A DNA stretch of 49,010 nucleotides from JALZKA01 sp033856515 (GCA_033856515.1 JAWVEY010000026.1:1-49010), one strand, 5' to 3'. Positions 8,201-15,829 are shown, counted from the first letter of the stretch. A program made the numbers and translations. The notes: generated from the sequence alone by a model not told the origin.

Positions 8201-9035
8201 AGAGGAACTTGCGATCTCGAGGCGCCAACTCGAAGAGGCGATCGACCGCGCCGAGGCCGCCGACCGCCGCGCCGCCGAGGTCGACGAGCGAGCGCGCGAG
8301 GAGATCGAGCGCGAGCGTGAGAGCCGCTTCCAGGAGATGGAGTCCCGCATCGACCAGGTGATGGGCGAGGCGACGGCGTCAGCCGAGCGGGCCCGTTCCA
8401 CCCTCGCCGCGGAGCTTCAGCCGCCCGAGCCCGAGCCCGAGCCCGAGCCGGAGCCTGAGCCTGAGCCCGAGCCTGAACCGGAAGTGTTCGAGCCCGAACC
8501 GGAGCCGGAGGCATTCGACCCCGAAGGCTGGGTGACCGACACCGGTGAGGAGCCCGAGCCCGAGAAGCCGCGCCGCGGCCTCTTCCGCCGGCGCAAGAAG
8601 GACGAGCCGGTGGCCGAGGTTGCGCCGGTGTTCGTACCGGAGCCGGAACCCGAACCGGAACCGGAACCGGAACCCGAGCCTGAGCCGGAGCCGGAGCCGG
8701 AGCCCGAACCCGAGCCCGAGCCCGAGCCCGAACCCGACCCGGAACCTGAGCCGGAACCGGAGCCCGAGCCCGAGCCGGAACCTGAGCCGGAGCCGGAACC
8801 CGAGCCGGAGCCGGAACCCCAGGCTCCACGCGCCCCAGCCCCTGAGGGCATGCTGAGCCTCAGCGACGCCTCATTCGACGAGCTTCGCGACATCGGCCTC
8901 TCGGTGACCCAGGCAAAGCGGGTAATCCGCTATCGCGAGGAGAACAACGGCTTCACGGATGTTTCCGAGCTCGATCGGGTGCCGGGATTCCCGAAAGCGT
9001 TCCTCACGCGCCTCAAGGACGACGTCGTCCCCTAA
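5259..9035 (+). CDS. Giant coiled-coil protein with Pro-Glu tracts and a C-terminal helix-hairpin-helix domain
   Basis: 1258 residues from GTG 5259. Order: basic N-terminus RRFSFRRRK (4-12); acidic, Pro-rich disordered region to about 210; an Ala/Glu/Arg-rich heptad coiled coil from about 213 to 1050 with almost no helix breakers; 10 PE units; a linker with RRGLFRRRKK (about 1104); 30 P-E/D units; and a ComEA-like helix-hairpin-helix at 1197-1258 (LRDIGLSVTQAKRVIRYREE, then VSELDRVPGFPKAFLTRL). The coiled coil holds a diverged internal duplication (AAKWLRDQVKQIERG near 330, ATWLEEQTGQIREEG near 890). HhH domains of this type bind DNA non-specifically, so a long DNA-binding tether or bridging protein is inferred. 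There are no Walker motifs, so it is not an SMC. No signal peptide. Its stop overlaps the convergent HDAC-like gene's stop. Function not known to me. Confidence 0.8.
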   Translation: MAQRRFSFRRRKDADTADAAQGSADDAPEGSTGSGPPEPSPPPADEAPKAVPKGLPGERPTVVQTSVKADDGEGDGSAQEDEAAVESDEPKAGLFDHASDTDDFSPPSQTDAEAPAPEAEVEDFAPSDAAAPVEPKRQDPPTQEWQVDTGQEPPPKQERPATPRSFVPPSVRKVPEPEPAPEQPPESFLPTGVEPAQAPAPEEPEPTPAPDTESEVDRQIREAAAAAAQAAEERAIDEIVALEEDLENAKREGAEKLSAAEAKLAEAEQRIKDEAAAAEERARSESAQALEQAKKEAAEAEARATSQLEAAAGETGAARALEEQARAGAAKWLRDQVKQIERGQDERLAEEVKKARAEAEEATREALAAKLAADADGRTAQEVERVRKENEERVAAAEKRAAEAEERAAKAAAESEEKAASASTGAEAPAAELQAAIEARDSTAAELESAIRSRDSASAELRNANEEREAAKAELEAAIKAKEEAEARANAAEEDAEARAKAPAADPNRVDTAVQEALTQAQEAESRATQTQLARTEAERRIREEADERVEAETADLRRELEQVKATLDDRVREEADRIRTEADAKADEIAAERAAAATEEARVEIENLALQSAETTRTQIEERARAEADEKAAADLDRVRKEAEDRLREEVDAARAAQKERYEAELQKRAEELEAEREEKTRILESSDRRLQEIEQRALAAAERVAAAEVELAKEAERLKASAEQRIADETARAEREATDAANARVKEREEELAEAVEETEREKADAAEQIRETEKRTTDEIEQMRIDADARVTNTAAEARASTEERVRAEEQEKQAAEIERLRAEVAAEKDKAIAEAQAEARSEVNEVKAERAKALTDSERQLQAADERARKAEEAAAKAAVDARAEAATWLEEQTGQIREEGERHAAEQVRTAIAETEAKAQSEHEASLNAELERARAEAEENLKREADAARAAAEAEGTQRVREREEQLYRERAALEEELAISRRQLEEAIDRAEAADRRAAEVDERAREEIERERESRFQEMESRIDQVMGEATASAERARSTLAAELQPPEPEPEPEPEPEPEPEPEPEVFEPEPEPEAFDPEGWVTDTGEEPEPEKPRRGLFRRRKKDEPVAEVAPVFVPEPEPEPEPEPEPEPEPEPEPEPEPEPEPEPEPDPEPEPEPEPEPEPEPEPEPEPEPEPEPQAPRAPAPEGMLSLSDASFDELRDIGLSVTQAKRVIRYREENNGFTDVSELDRVPGFPKAFLTRLKDDVVP
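8424..8483 (+). repeat. Hexanucleotide tract encoding 10 Pro-Glu units
   Basis: CCN-GAR repeated ten times, with synonymous variation among units (ccc/ccg/cct, gag/gaa). In frame inside the coiled-coil/HhH gene, just after the coiled coil. Confidence 0.9.
8637..8816 (+). repeat. Hexanucleotide tract encoding 30 Pro-Glu units (one Pro-Asp)
   Basis: 180 nt of CCN-GAR units with one GAC codon, directly before the helix-hairpin-helix domain. Codons vary, so the tract is old or under selection. Unit number may still differ between strains or be mis-assembled. Confidence 0.9.
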
Positions 9036-10045
9036 AGGGGCCAGTTCGCAGCGAACCGCTCGCGATACGGCGCCGCCAGGGACTCGTCCGCGCCGGACAG
9101 CTCCGAGCCATCGGAGAGGCCCTCGAGCATCGCGACCACGGACCTGCCCAGAGCCGTTGGGTCGTACCCGCCCTCCAGGCAGACCAGCACCGGCACGTCC
9201 AGCTCCGCCGCAACCGCGGCGACCTGAGCGGCCATTGTGCGGTAGCCCCCCTCGGAGACTTCGCACGACGCGAGTGGGTCGTCCGCGTGGGCGTCGAAGC
9301 CGGCCGAGATCGCGATCAGGCCGGGATCGAACTCCCGCGCGATGGGCACCACGACGTGTTCGGTGAGAGCCTCGAACAGATCGTCGCCGGAGCCGTTCGG
9401 GACCGGCATGTTCACGGTGTACCCCTCACCCGCGCCCTCTCCCGTGTACGAGATGTCGCCTGTGCCCGGGTAAAGGGGCCAGCCGTGGATGCTGGCGTAG
9501 AGGACGTGCTCAGAGGCCTTGAATATCTCCTCGGTTCCGTTGCCATGGTGCACGTCCCAATCGAAGATCAGGACGCGGTCTGCACCCCGCGTGCGGGCGT
9601 GCTCGGCGGCGATCGCGGCATGGTTCACGAGGCAGAACCCCATCGACTTGTCCGTCTCGGCGTGGTGTCCGGGAGGCCGCAGCGCGCAGAAGGCAGAGCG
9701 GTCGTCCTTGGCGAGGAGGCGATCCACCGCGTCGCATGCCGCGCCTGCGGCTCGGAGCGCCGCCTCCCATGAGCCCTCCGAAGCCACGGTGTCAAGGTCG
9801 ATCATCCCGCCGCCGCTTGCGCAGAAGGCTTCGAGCGAAGCCAGGTGCTCCTGGTCGTGCACACGGGCCAATTGCTCGCTCGTCGCTCGCGGCGGCTCGA
9901 CGGCGGCGAGGTCAGGCAGCGAGGCCTCTTCGAGCGCCGCCTCGATCGCCTTGATCCGCCCCTTGTTCTCGGGGTGGCCCCCGGTCTCATGGGCGTAGGA
10001 GGACGGATGCGTGTAGAGGAGCGTCACCGGGCGCCATCTTGCCAC
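9032..10045 (-). CDS. Histone deacetylase-fold amidohydrolase (acetoin-utilisation/acetylpolyamine type)
   Basis: Zn-dependent deacetylase of the arginase/HDAC fold. Bacterial members deacetylate polyamines or acetyl-lysine. 337 residues with all key motifs: HPENKGRI near 24, RPPGHHAE (tandem catalytic His), the metal site FDWDVHHGNGTEEIF, SAGFDAHADDPL with the second metal Asp, and LEGGYD with the charge-relay Tyr. The start is taken at GTG 10045, where TATGGG lies 6 nt upstream; GTG 10027 (MTLLYTHPSSYAHETGGHPE) is a good alternative. Divergent from nadB with the promoters overlapping. Stop overlaps the coiled-coil gene stop. Substrate unknown. Confidence 0.92.
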   Translation of the reverse strand: MARWRPVTLLYTHPSSYAHETGGHPENKGRIKAIEAALEEASLPDLAAVEPPRATSEQLARVHDQEHLASLEAFCASGGGMIDLDTVASEGSWEAALRAAGAACDAVDRLLAKDDRSAFCALRPPGHHAETDKSMGFCLVNHAAIAAEHARTRGADRVLIFDWDVHHGNGTEEIFKASEHVLYASIHGWPLYPGTGDISYTGEGAGEGYTVNMPVPNGSGDDLFEALTEHVVVPIAREFDPGLIAISAGFDAHADDPLASCEVSEGGYRTMAAQVAAVAAELDVPVLVCLEGGYDPTALGRSVVAMLEGLSDGSELSGADESLAAPYRERFAANWPL

Positions 10046-10070
10046 GCGGAGCCCATACGGTTGGGCGCTC

Positions 10071-11519
10071 GTGGCAAGCGCGGAACAAACACCAGTCGTC
10101 GTGGTCGGCGGGGGCGCGGCGGGCCTCCACGCGGCGATCCGGGCAGCCGAGACCGGCACGCCCGTCGTCCTGGTCTCGCGAAAGCCGCTGCAGGAGAGCT
10201 CGAGCTACTGGGCTCAGGGCGGACTGGCTGCAGCGCTGTCGGCGGACGACACGCCTGAGCGCCACGCGGCCGACACCCTTGCGGCCGGGCGCGGCCTTTG
10301 CAGGATCGAGGCCGTCGAGACGCTGGTCGAGGCTGCGCCGCGTGCGGTCGAGTGGCTCGTTCAGAACGGTGTGCGCTTCGACGAGGACACCGACGGCGCG
10401 CTCGCCTTGGGCCTCGAGGGAGGGCATACCGCGCGACGCATCGTCCACGCGGGCGGCAGCCAGACCGGCCGCGAGCTGACGGACCGCCTGGCGCGGATGG
10501 CCGCGGCGGACGAGCGGATCGAGGTGCAGGAAGGGGCGTCGGCCCTCGCGCTCTGGAGCGACGGCGAGCGGTGCTTCGGCGTGGTGACCGAGGCGGGGCC
10601 GATCAGGGCGCGAGCCGTGATTCTGGCCACCGGCGGCGGGGCGGCGCTTTGGCAGCGGACGACGAATCCATGGGGAGCGATCGGAGCGGGCCCTGTCCTG
10701 GCGCATCAGATCGGCGCTGAGCTGGCGGACGTGGAGTTCTGCCAGTTCCACCCCACCGCGCTCTCCGCCCCCGGCTCGGAGAGCGACGGCTCGCTCATCA
10801 CCGAGGCGGTACGCGGCGAAGGAGCGACGCTTCTCGACGCCTCGGGCAACAGGTTCACCGACGAGCTCGCGCCTCGCGACCAGGTCGCCGCGGCAATCGG
10901 GGACAGAATGCGCGCAGACGGGACCGCGCACGTCCACATCGACCTACGAGAGATCGAGCCGAGCCGGTTCCCGAACGTCTTCGCGACTTTGGAGCGGGCC
11001 GGCTTCGACCCGCGAAGCGAACCAATCCCCGTCTCCCCCGCGGCCCACTACCTCATGGGCGGCATCGTCACCGACACGGATGGCCGCTCGACGGTGCCCG
11101 GCCTCTACGCCGTCGGCGAGTGTGCGTGCACGGGACTCCACGGTGCCAACAGGCTCGCGTCCAACTCGCTGACCGAGTGCTTCGTGTTCGGGGAGCGGGC
11201 CGCGCGCCGGGCGATCGAGGACTCCTCGGCAGCGGGCGACGCTCCCGAGCCGGGGGAATGGCGCTTCGCGCCTCCCACCCTGGAGACCAGAGAGGCGGTG
11301 TGGGAGCTCGCCGGGCCCTCGCGCGATGCGGAGAGGCTCACCAACCTGACCGCCGATCCGTACCCGCTTGCATCCTTGATCGCTCGTGCCGCACTTGCGC
11401 GGGCAGAATCGCGGGGATCACACCGCCGAACGGACTTTCCGCTCCCAAAACGCGAGCTCGACGGGGTTCACCTCGTCTTACGCGGGTATCAGGAGCCACG
11501 CCTAGAGCACTGGGTCTGA
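10071..11519 (+). CDS. nadB: L-aspartate oxidase
   Basis: FAD enzyme oxidising L-aspartate to iminoaspartate, the first step of de novo NAD synthesis. 482 residues from GTG 10071. Seen: dinucleotide fold VVVVGGGAAGLHAAIRAAE (9-27), SSYWAQGGLAAAL (about 44), GRELTDRL, EFCQFHPTAL, AAHYLMGGIVTD, GLHGANRLASNSLTECFVFG and the C-terminal ESRGSHRRTDFP. The succinate-dehydrogenase-type flavin motifs plus AHYLMGGI and the R-G-H-R-DFP end match NadB. It is at the short end for the family, with a reduced C-terminal helical domain. No nadA or nadC is adjacent. TACGGT lies 9 nt before the start. A palindrome after the stop may end the transcript. Confidence 0.94.
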   Translation: MASAEQTPVVVVGGGAAGLHAAIRAAETGTPVVLVSRKPLQESSSYWAQGGLAAALSADDTPERHAADTLAAGRGLCRIEAVETLVEAAPRAVEWLVQNGVRFDEDTDGALALGLEGGHTARRIVHAGGSQTGRELTDRLARMAAADERIEVQEGASALALWSDGERCFGVVTEAGPIRARAVILATGGGAALWQRTTNPWGAIGAGPVLAHQIGAELADVEFCQFHPTALSAPGSESDGSLITEAVRGEGATLLDASGNRFTDELAPRDQVAAAIGDRMRADGTAHVHIDLREIEPSRFPNVFATLERAGFDPRSEPIPVSPAAHYLMGGIVTDTDGRSTVPGLYAVGECACTGLHGANRLASNSLTECFVFGERAARRAIEDSSAAGDAPEPGEWRFAPPTLETREAVWELAGPSRDAERLTNLTADPYPLASLIARAALARAESRGSHRRTDFPLPKRELDGVHLVLRGYQEPRLEHWV

Positions 11520-11535
11520 TCGTCGGACCGTGCGC

Positions 11536-11553
11536 CTCCTCCGATCGGAGGAG
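11536..11553. terminator. 18-nt perfect palindrome after nadB
   Basis: CTCCTCCGATCGGAGGAG, 17 nt after the nadB stop. As RNA it folds into a strong stem with a minimal loop and could end the nadB transcript. As DNA it could equally be a protein-binding site. A partial half-copy (CCCCCGATCGG) follows at about 11563. Confidence 0.45.
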
Positions 11554-11597
11554 ACGTACCTCCCCCGATCGGTTAACACAGTCTTAATGATCGACCC

Positions 11598-11625
11598 TTG
11601 CGATTTACCAATTAGGTGTAACAAT
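11598..11625 (+). promoter_or_regulatory. Possible promoter for the 11697 gene
   Basis: TTGCGA (11598-11603) and TAACAAT (11619-11625), about 15-16 nt apart, lie in a locally AT-rich stretch. A leader of about 65 nt follows, with an AAGGAGAG ribosome-binding site, so this gene is not leaderless. Weak match. Confidence 0.3.
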
Positions 11626-11696
11626 CGTCGGGCAGTTCGCTGATTTGAGTAAAGCCTCAGGCACGAAAGCCACCGAGAAGGAGAGTACGCGAGGAC

Positions 11697-12152
11697 ATGT
11701 ACCGCTTTAGCCGATCGATCTACAGGGACCTAGCACCTCGAGTCGTCGAAGACCGCGACGAGTCCGGCGCCTGCAACAAGCAGAAGGTGCTTGAAGCGTG
11801 CGAAACCGCGATCCGGAGGATCGGAACCGATCGCCGCTATTTCGCCCGGCCATCCCGCTCGCTCTTCAACGATGTGCGCATGCACTTCGCAATGGGCGAC
11901 CAGCTATTCGTCTGGAACGTCATCGACACGAACATCTCTCTTTGCCTGGAGCTGATGGAGACGGCACCTGAACTACTTCAGATCGATGGTGGCCCGAGAG
12001 AGTGCCGTGCCCACACCCGTAAGGGCACTCCGTGCCAGCGCGAGCCCCTTCCCGCCCGGGACTACTGCCCTTCGCACAAGCATCTCGAAGAGAGCTTCGA
12101 CGACCTCCTCATCGAGCACGAGGTCTTCGACGAAGAGCTCGTCAACGCTTAG
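11697..12152 (+). CDS. Hypothetical protein with a C-terminal Cys/His (zinc-type) motif
   Basis: 151 residues with a strong AAGGAGAG ribosome-binding site. The N-terminal two-thirds is helical and charged. Near residues 100-125 is C-R-A-H-T-x-x-G-x-x-C, then YCPSH, i.e. a C/H-x-C-x-C-H arrangement as in small zinc-binding motifs that occur at protein ends (typically C-x-A-x-T-x-x-G-x-x-C). An acidic helix ends the protein. The family is not named with confidence. Zn binding is inferred from the Cys/His spacing. The gene has its own promoter region and is followed 28 nt later by the separate hyuA start. Confidence 0.6.
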   Translation: MYRFSRSIYRDLAPRVVEDRDESGACNKQKVLEACETAIRRIGTDRRYFARPSRSLFNDVRMHFAMGDQLFVWNVIDTNISLCLELMETAPELLQIDGGPRECRAHTRKGTPCQREPLPARDYCPSHKHLEESFDDLLIEHEVFDEELVNA

Positions 12153-12166
12153 GGGTAAGCCGCCTA

Positions 12167-12172
12167 TACATT
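12167..12172 (+). promoter_or_regulatory. -10 hexamer TACATT, 7 nt before GTG 12180
   Basis: TACATT, 7 nt, then the hyuA GTG, with no Shine-Dalgarno sequence. Fits a leaderless hyuAB transcript. Confidence 0.5.
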
Positions 12173-12179
12173 CGGCCCC

Positions 12180-14162
12180 GTGCTCTTAGGGGTCGACGTA
12201 GGCGGAACGTTCACCGACGCCGTCCTGTTTGACGGCGACGAGGTTCACACGGCAAAGACGCCCACGACTCCGGGGGACGAGTCGGAGGGCGTCCTTGCCG
12301 CGATCACGGCGGTAATCGAGCGGGCCGGAGCGACGGCCGGCGATATCGAGCGCTTCGTGCACGGCATGACGGTGGGCACGAACGCTCTTCTCGAAGAGCG
12401 CGGCGCACGGACCGTGCTGGTCACGACCAATGGCTTCGAGGACGTCTTGGAGGTCGGGCGCCAGGACCGCCCCGAGCTCTATCGGCTCTGCGCGCCGAAG
12501 CCGGCGCCCCTGGTCGCGCCGGATCACCGCATCGGAGCCGGCGGCCGCATGGGGCCCGACGGCGAGCTTGAGCCCCTCGACGAGGACGAGCCCGGCGAAA
12601 TAGCAGCAGCGATCGAGGAGCTCGGCCCCGAGGCGGTTGCGATCTGTCTCCTGTTCTCCTACCTGGACTCGTCACACGAGGAACGGATCGCCGAGGAGAT
12701 CCGAAGCCGCATCCCGGGCGTCCACGTCTCGGCCTCGTACGAGGTGCTGCCGCGCTTTCGCGAGTACGAGCGGACGTCGACAACCGTCGTCGACGCGTAC
12801 CTCTCCCCTCTTCTCAGCCGCTACCTGAGTGCCTTGGCCGACGCGTCTGATTCCGCGGGGATTCCAGCCCCGGAGATCATGCGCTCGTCCGGCGGCGTGG
12901 CGCCCTGGCAGGAGGCGGCGCGGCAAGGTGCGTGGAGCGTCCTGTCGGGCCCTGCCGGAGGTGCAGTCGGGGCGGGCCTCTTGGCTCAGCTCTCGGGGAC
13001 GGGCGACGCCGTCGGGCTCGACATGGGCGGGACTTCGTGCGATGTCTGCGTGATCGAGGGGGGCAGAGCTCAGATCACCGAGTCGCGCGAGATCGGCGGA
13101 CGAGTGATCCAGCTCCCGATGGTCGATGTGCACACCGTCGGCGCGGGCGGCGGCTCGATCGGATGGGTGGACCACGGCGGCGCTCTCCGCGTGGGACCCA
13201 AGTCCGCGGGCGCCCAGCCTGGGCCTGCCTGTTACGGCCGAGGAGGCACGGAGGCGACCGTCACGGACGCGAACCTGGTGCTCGGGCGCCTGGCGCCCGA
13301 TTCGAGCCTGGCGGGAGAGCTCGAGCTGGACCCCGAGACAGCCTCGGCAGCCGTCCAGGCGCTGGGAGAGAAGCTCGGGCTAGACGAGCTCCAGACGGCG
13401 ACCGGAATCGTGCGCCTCGCTAACGCTGAGATGGTCCGCGCGCTGCGGGTTGTGACCGTGAACCGTGGTGTAGACCCACGCGAGTTCGCGCTCCTGCCCT
13501 TCGGCGGCGCCGGGCCCATGCATGCCGCAGAGCTCGCGGCCGAGATGGGGATGTCCCGGATGATCTGCCCGCGCGCGGGCGGCGTGCTCTCGGCGCTGGG
13601 CCTTTTGGCTTCGGCTCGCAGGCGAGACACCGCGCGCACGGTGATGATGAGGCCTGGCGAGTTGACGACCGACGCGGTCGCAGCCGCTGTCGAGGAGCTC
13701 CGGGCGAGCCTCTCCGGCGGAATGAACGCGGACACAGAGACGATCTCGTATGAGCTCCGGTACGAAGGCCAGTCATTCGAGCTTCCCGTCGAAGCGGGCC
13801 CGGATCCATCCTCGGATGAACTCGCAAGGGGGTTCGCCCAGGCTCACGAGCAGCGCTACGGCTTCGAGGTGCCCGACGCGCCTGTCGAGCTGGTCGCCAT
13901 CCGCCTCGCCTTGGAGGGCGTGGCTCCCAAGCCCGAGCCCCGGGCGGCCGAGGGAGATCTAACCGAGGGCTCGAGGCGTGTCCGTTTCGGCGATGAATGG
14001 CACGACGCGCTGGTCGCCCGCGGAGAGCCGCCGGCCGGCACATGCCTCGAGGGGCCGGCGGTGCTTGAAATGCCGGAGTCGACCCTGGTCCTCCCGGCCG
14101 GCTGGACCGCAGAGGTGGACGAGCACGGCTCGGTCATCGCGAACGTGGAGAAACAGGCATGA
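12180..14162 (+). CDS. hyuA: Hydantoinase/oxoprolinase subunit A (HyuA)
   Basis: ATP-dependent cyclic-imide/lactam hydrolase alpha subunit. Members open N-methylhydantoin, 5-oxoproline or act as acetone/acetophenone carboxylase subunits. 660 residues, normal length. It begins with the actin-fold phosphate loop LGVDVGGTFTDAVLFDG, then GTNALLEERGARTVLVTT and FEDVLEVGRQDRPELY. The central HydA domain has SGPAGGAVGA, LDMGGTSCDVCVI and VHTVGAGGGSIGW, and RVVTVNRGVDPREFALLPFGGAGPMHA follows in the C-terminal part. The last four bases overlap the hyuB start. Exact substrate cannot be told from sequence. Confidence 0.93.
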   Translation: MLLGVDVGGTFTDAVLFDGDEVHTAKTPTTPGDESEGVLAAITAVIERAGATAGDIERFVHGMTVGTNALLEERGARTVLVTTNGFEDVLEVGRQDRPELYRLCAPKPAPLVAPDHRIGAGGRMGPDGELEPLDEDEPGEIAAAIEELGPEAVAICLLFSYLDSSHEERIAEEIRSRIPGVHVSASYEVLPRFREYERTSTTVVDAYLSPLLSRYLSALADASDSAGIPAPEIMRSSGGVAPWQEAARQGAWSVLSGPAGGAVGAGLLAQLSGTGDAVGLDMGGTSCDVCVIEGGRAQITESREIGGRVIQLPMVDVHTVGAGGGSIGWVDHGGALRVGPKSAGAQPGPACYGRGGTEATVTDANLVLGRLAPDSSLAGELELDPETASAAVQALGEKLGLDELQTATGIVRLANAEMVRALRVVTVNRGVDPREFALLPFGGAGPMHAAELAAEMGMSRMICPRAGGVLSALGLLASARRRDTARTVMMRPGELTTDAVAAAVEELRASLSGGMNADTETISYELRYEGQSFELPVEAGPDPSSDELARGFAQAHEQRYGFEVPDAPVELVAIRLALEGVAPKPEPRAAEGDLTEGSRRVRFGDEWHDALVARGEPPAGTCLEGPAVLEMPESTLVLPAGWTAEVDEHGSVIANVEKQA

Positions 14163-15694
14163 GCCTGGACCCGATCAGCCTCGGCGTGCAGGTCGGGCGG
14201 CTCCGGGCCGTGTGCGACGAGATGGGCGCCGTGCTCATCCGCTCGGCCCACTCGCCGAACATCAAGGAGCGCCGGGACTGCTCGACAGCTCTGTTCGAGC
14301 CGGGAGGCGAATTGGTCATGCAAGCCGAGCACATCCCGGTCCACTTGGGCTCGATGCCAGATGCGGTCGCCGCGATCCTGGACGAAGACCAGCGCCCTGG
14401 CGAGTCGTGGATTCTCAACGACCCTTTCCGCGGCGGCACCCACCTGCCGGATATCACGCTGATCACCCCCGTCTTTGAGGGTTCCGGCCTCGCGGGCTTC
14501 GTCGCCAGCCGCGCGCACCACGCGGACGTTGGCGGGCCAACGCCGGGCTCGATGCCCGCCGCCTCGCGCTCCCTCGAGGAGGAGGGCGTCGTGATCCCTC
14601 CGACGCGCCTCGCTGATCAGTCCGAACTCGAGGAAATCACGGCCGGGATGCGGAATCGCCCGCAACGGGTGGCCGATCTCCGCGCGCAGCTTGCAGCGAA
14701 CGACCTGGGGGCGCGGCGCCTGGGTGAGCGGATCGAGGCGGATGGCCTGGCCGAGATCTCAGCCGCGATGGGCGAGATCTTGGACTACACGGAGCGGCGC
14801 ACCCGGGCTCGCCTGCAGGACCTCGGCGACGGCGAGTGGAAGGCCACGGACGTGCTCGAGGGCGGCCCGGATGGGGCGGAGGACATCGAGCTCTGCGTGA
14901 CCGCGACGATCGCGGGGGACCGTCTCCGCCTCGACTTCGCGGGGAGCGACGGCCAGGTGGACGGCAACCTCAACTGCCCGCTCTCCGTCACCCGCTCGGC
15001 GGCGTTCTTCTGCGTGCGCGTGCTGCTCGACCCGGATGCCCCGCCCAGCGCCGGCGCCCACCGCCCCGTTGAGGTCATCGCCCCCGAGGGCTCCGTGCTG
15101 AATGCGCGGCCGGGAGCCGCGGTCGCCGGTGGCAACGTGGAAACCTCGAGCCGCATCGCCGACCTGGTCTTCTCCGCCCTGGCGGATGTCGCTGGTGGCC
15201 CGGCGCAAGGCCAGGGAACGATGAACAACCTGACGCTGGGCGGAATCGGCATGTCCGAATGGACCTACTACGAGACACTCGGCGGCGGTCAGGGCGCTTG
15301 CCGCGACGCCGATGGACCGAGCGCGATCCACGTCGCGATGTCCAACACGCTCAACACGCCGGTCGAGGCCTTGGAGTCCGAGTTGCCGGTTCGCGTACGC
15401 GAGCTCTCGGTGAGGCGCGGCTCGGGGGGCGACGGCAAACGCCGGGGCGGTGACGGCATCGTCCGGGAGCTGGAGGCGCTGGAGCCCATGAGCTATAGCT
15501 TGATCACCGAGCGCCGCCGGCACGCGCCACAAGGGCGGGGAGGTGGCTCGGCTGGCCAGCCAGGGCGCAACTCAATTGGCGGCACTGAAGTGCCCTCGAA
15601 GGCGACGGGTGAGCTGCGCCGGGGCCAGACAATTCGCATGGAAACGCCCGGGGGCGGGGGTTTCGGCAGCCCCGGCGAGGACTCCGGCGCCTGA
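14159..15694 (+). CDS. hyuB: Hydantoinase/oxoprolinase subunit B (HyuB)
   Basis: Partner of HyuA in an ATP-dependent hydantoinase/oxoprolinase-type complex. 511 residues, normal. Seen: MGAVLIRSAHSPNIKERRDCS near residue 22, MQAEHIPVHLGSMPDAV, NDPFRGGTHLPDITL, AHHADVGGPTPGSMPA, and the Gly-rich C-terminus ETPGGGGFGSPGEDS that closes most HyuB proteins. The ATG overlaps the hyuA stop (ATGA), so translation is coupled and stoichiometric. A bipartite hairpin follows 70 nt after the stop. Confidence 0.94.
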   Translation: MSLDPISLGVQVGRLRAVCDEMGAVLIRSAHSPNIKERRDCSTALFEPGGELVMQAEHIPVHLGSMPDAVAAILDEDQRPGESWILNDPFRGGTHLPDITLITPVFEGSGLAGFVASRAHHADVGGPTPGSMPAASRSLEEEGVVIPPTRLADQSELEEITAGMRNRPQRVADLRAQLAANDLGARRLGERIEADGLAEISAAMGEILDYTERRTRARLQDLGDGEWKATDVLEGGPDGAEDIELCVTATIAGDRLRLDFAGSDGQVDGNLNCPLSVTRSAAFFCVRVLLDPDAPPSAGAHRPVEVIAPEGSVLNARPGAAVAGGNVETSSRIADLVFSALADVAGGPAQGQGTMNNLTLGGIGMSEWTYYETLGGGQGACRDADGPSAIHVAMSNTLNTPVEALESELPVRVRELSVRRGSGGDGKRRGGDGIVRELEALEPMSYSLITERRRHAPQGRGGGSAGQPGRNSIGGTEVPSKATGELRRGQTIRMETPGGGGFGSPGEDSGA

Positions 15695-15764
15695 CGGCGA
15701 ATCTCGCAACTTCTCTCACATACTTGGCAAACGCAGAAAAATTTCGTAACCTGCCTCGCCTTAG

Positions 15765-15800
15765 CCGGTTTCAGCGCCCGTTGGCGCCTTTCGAAACCGG
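15765..15800. terminator. Bipartite hairpin between hyuB and the DUF1802 gene
   Basis: Outer arms CCGGTTTC (15765-15772) / GAAACCGG (15793-15800) enclose an inner GCGCC-CGTT-GGCGC hairpin, with a 1-nt bulge on one side and a 5-nt bulge on the other. It ends 30 nt before the -10 element of the next gene. A terminator for hyuAB is the simplest reading; no U tract. Confidence 0.5.
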
Positions 15801-15829
15801 GACCCACGAAACCCTTTCCTACCCCCCAG

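Noticed and set aside
8424..8816. Pro-Glu tract as a CRISPR or mobile repeat
   Set aside because: The unit is a six-base in-frame codon pair with synonymous variation. It is a low-complexity coding tract.
5846..8893. Long open frames on the minus strand and in other plus frames across the coiled-coil gene
   Set aside because: They come from the GC-rich, Ala/Glu/Arg-biased codons of the real gene. Their products are Ser/Ala/Arg low-complexity runs with no start signals.
11630..11696. c-di-GMP-I riboswitch lookalike (TAAAGCCTCAGGC then GAAAGCC) before the 11697 gene
   Set aside because: Only a short piece resembles the consensus core. The second stem-loop and tetraloop-receptor parts are missing.
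15765..15800. Bipartite hairpin as a riboswitch for the DUF1802 gene
   Set aside because: The next gene has a -10 element downstream of the hairpin, so the hairpin would not be in its transcript. A terminator for hyuAB is simpler.
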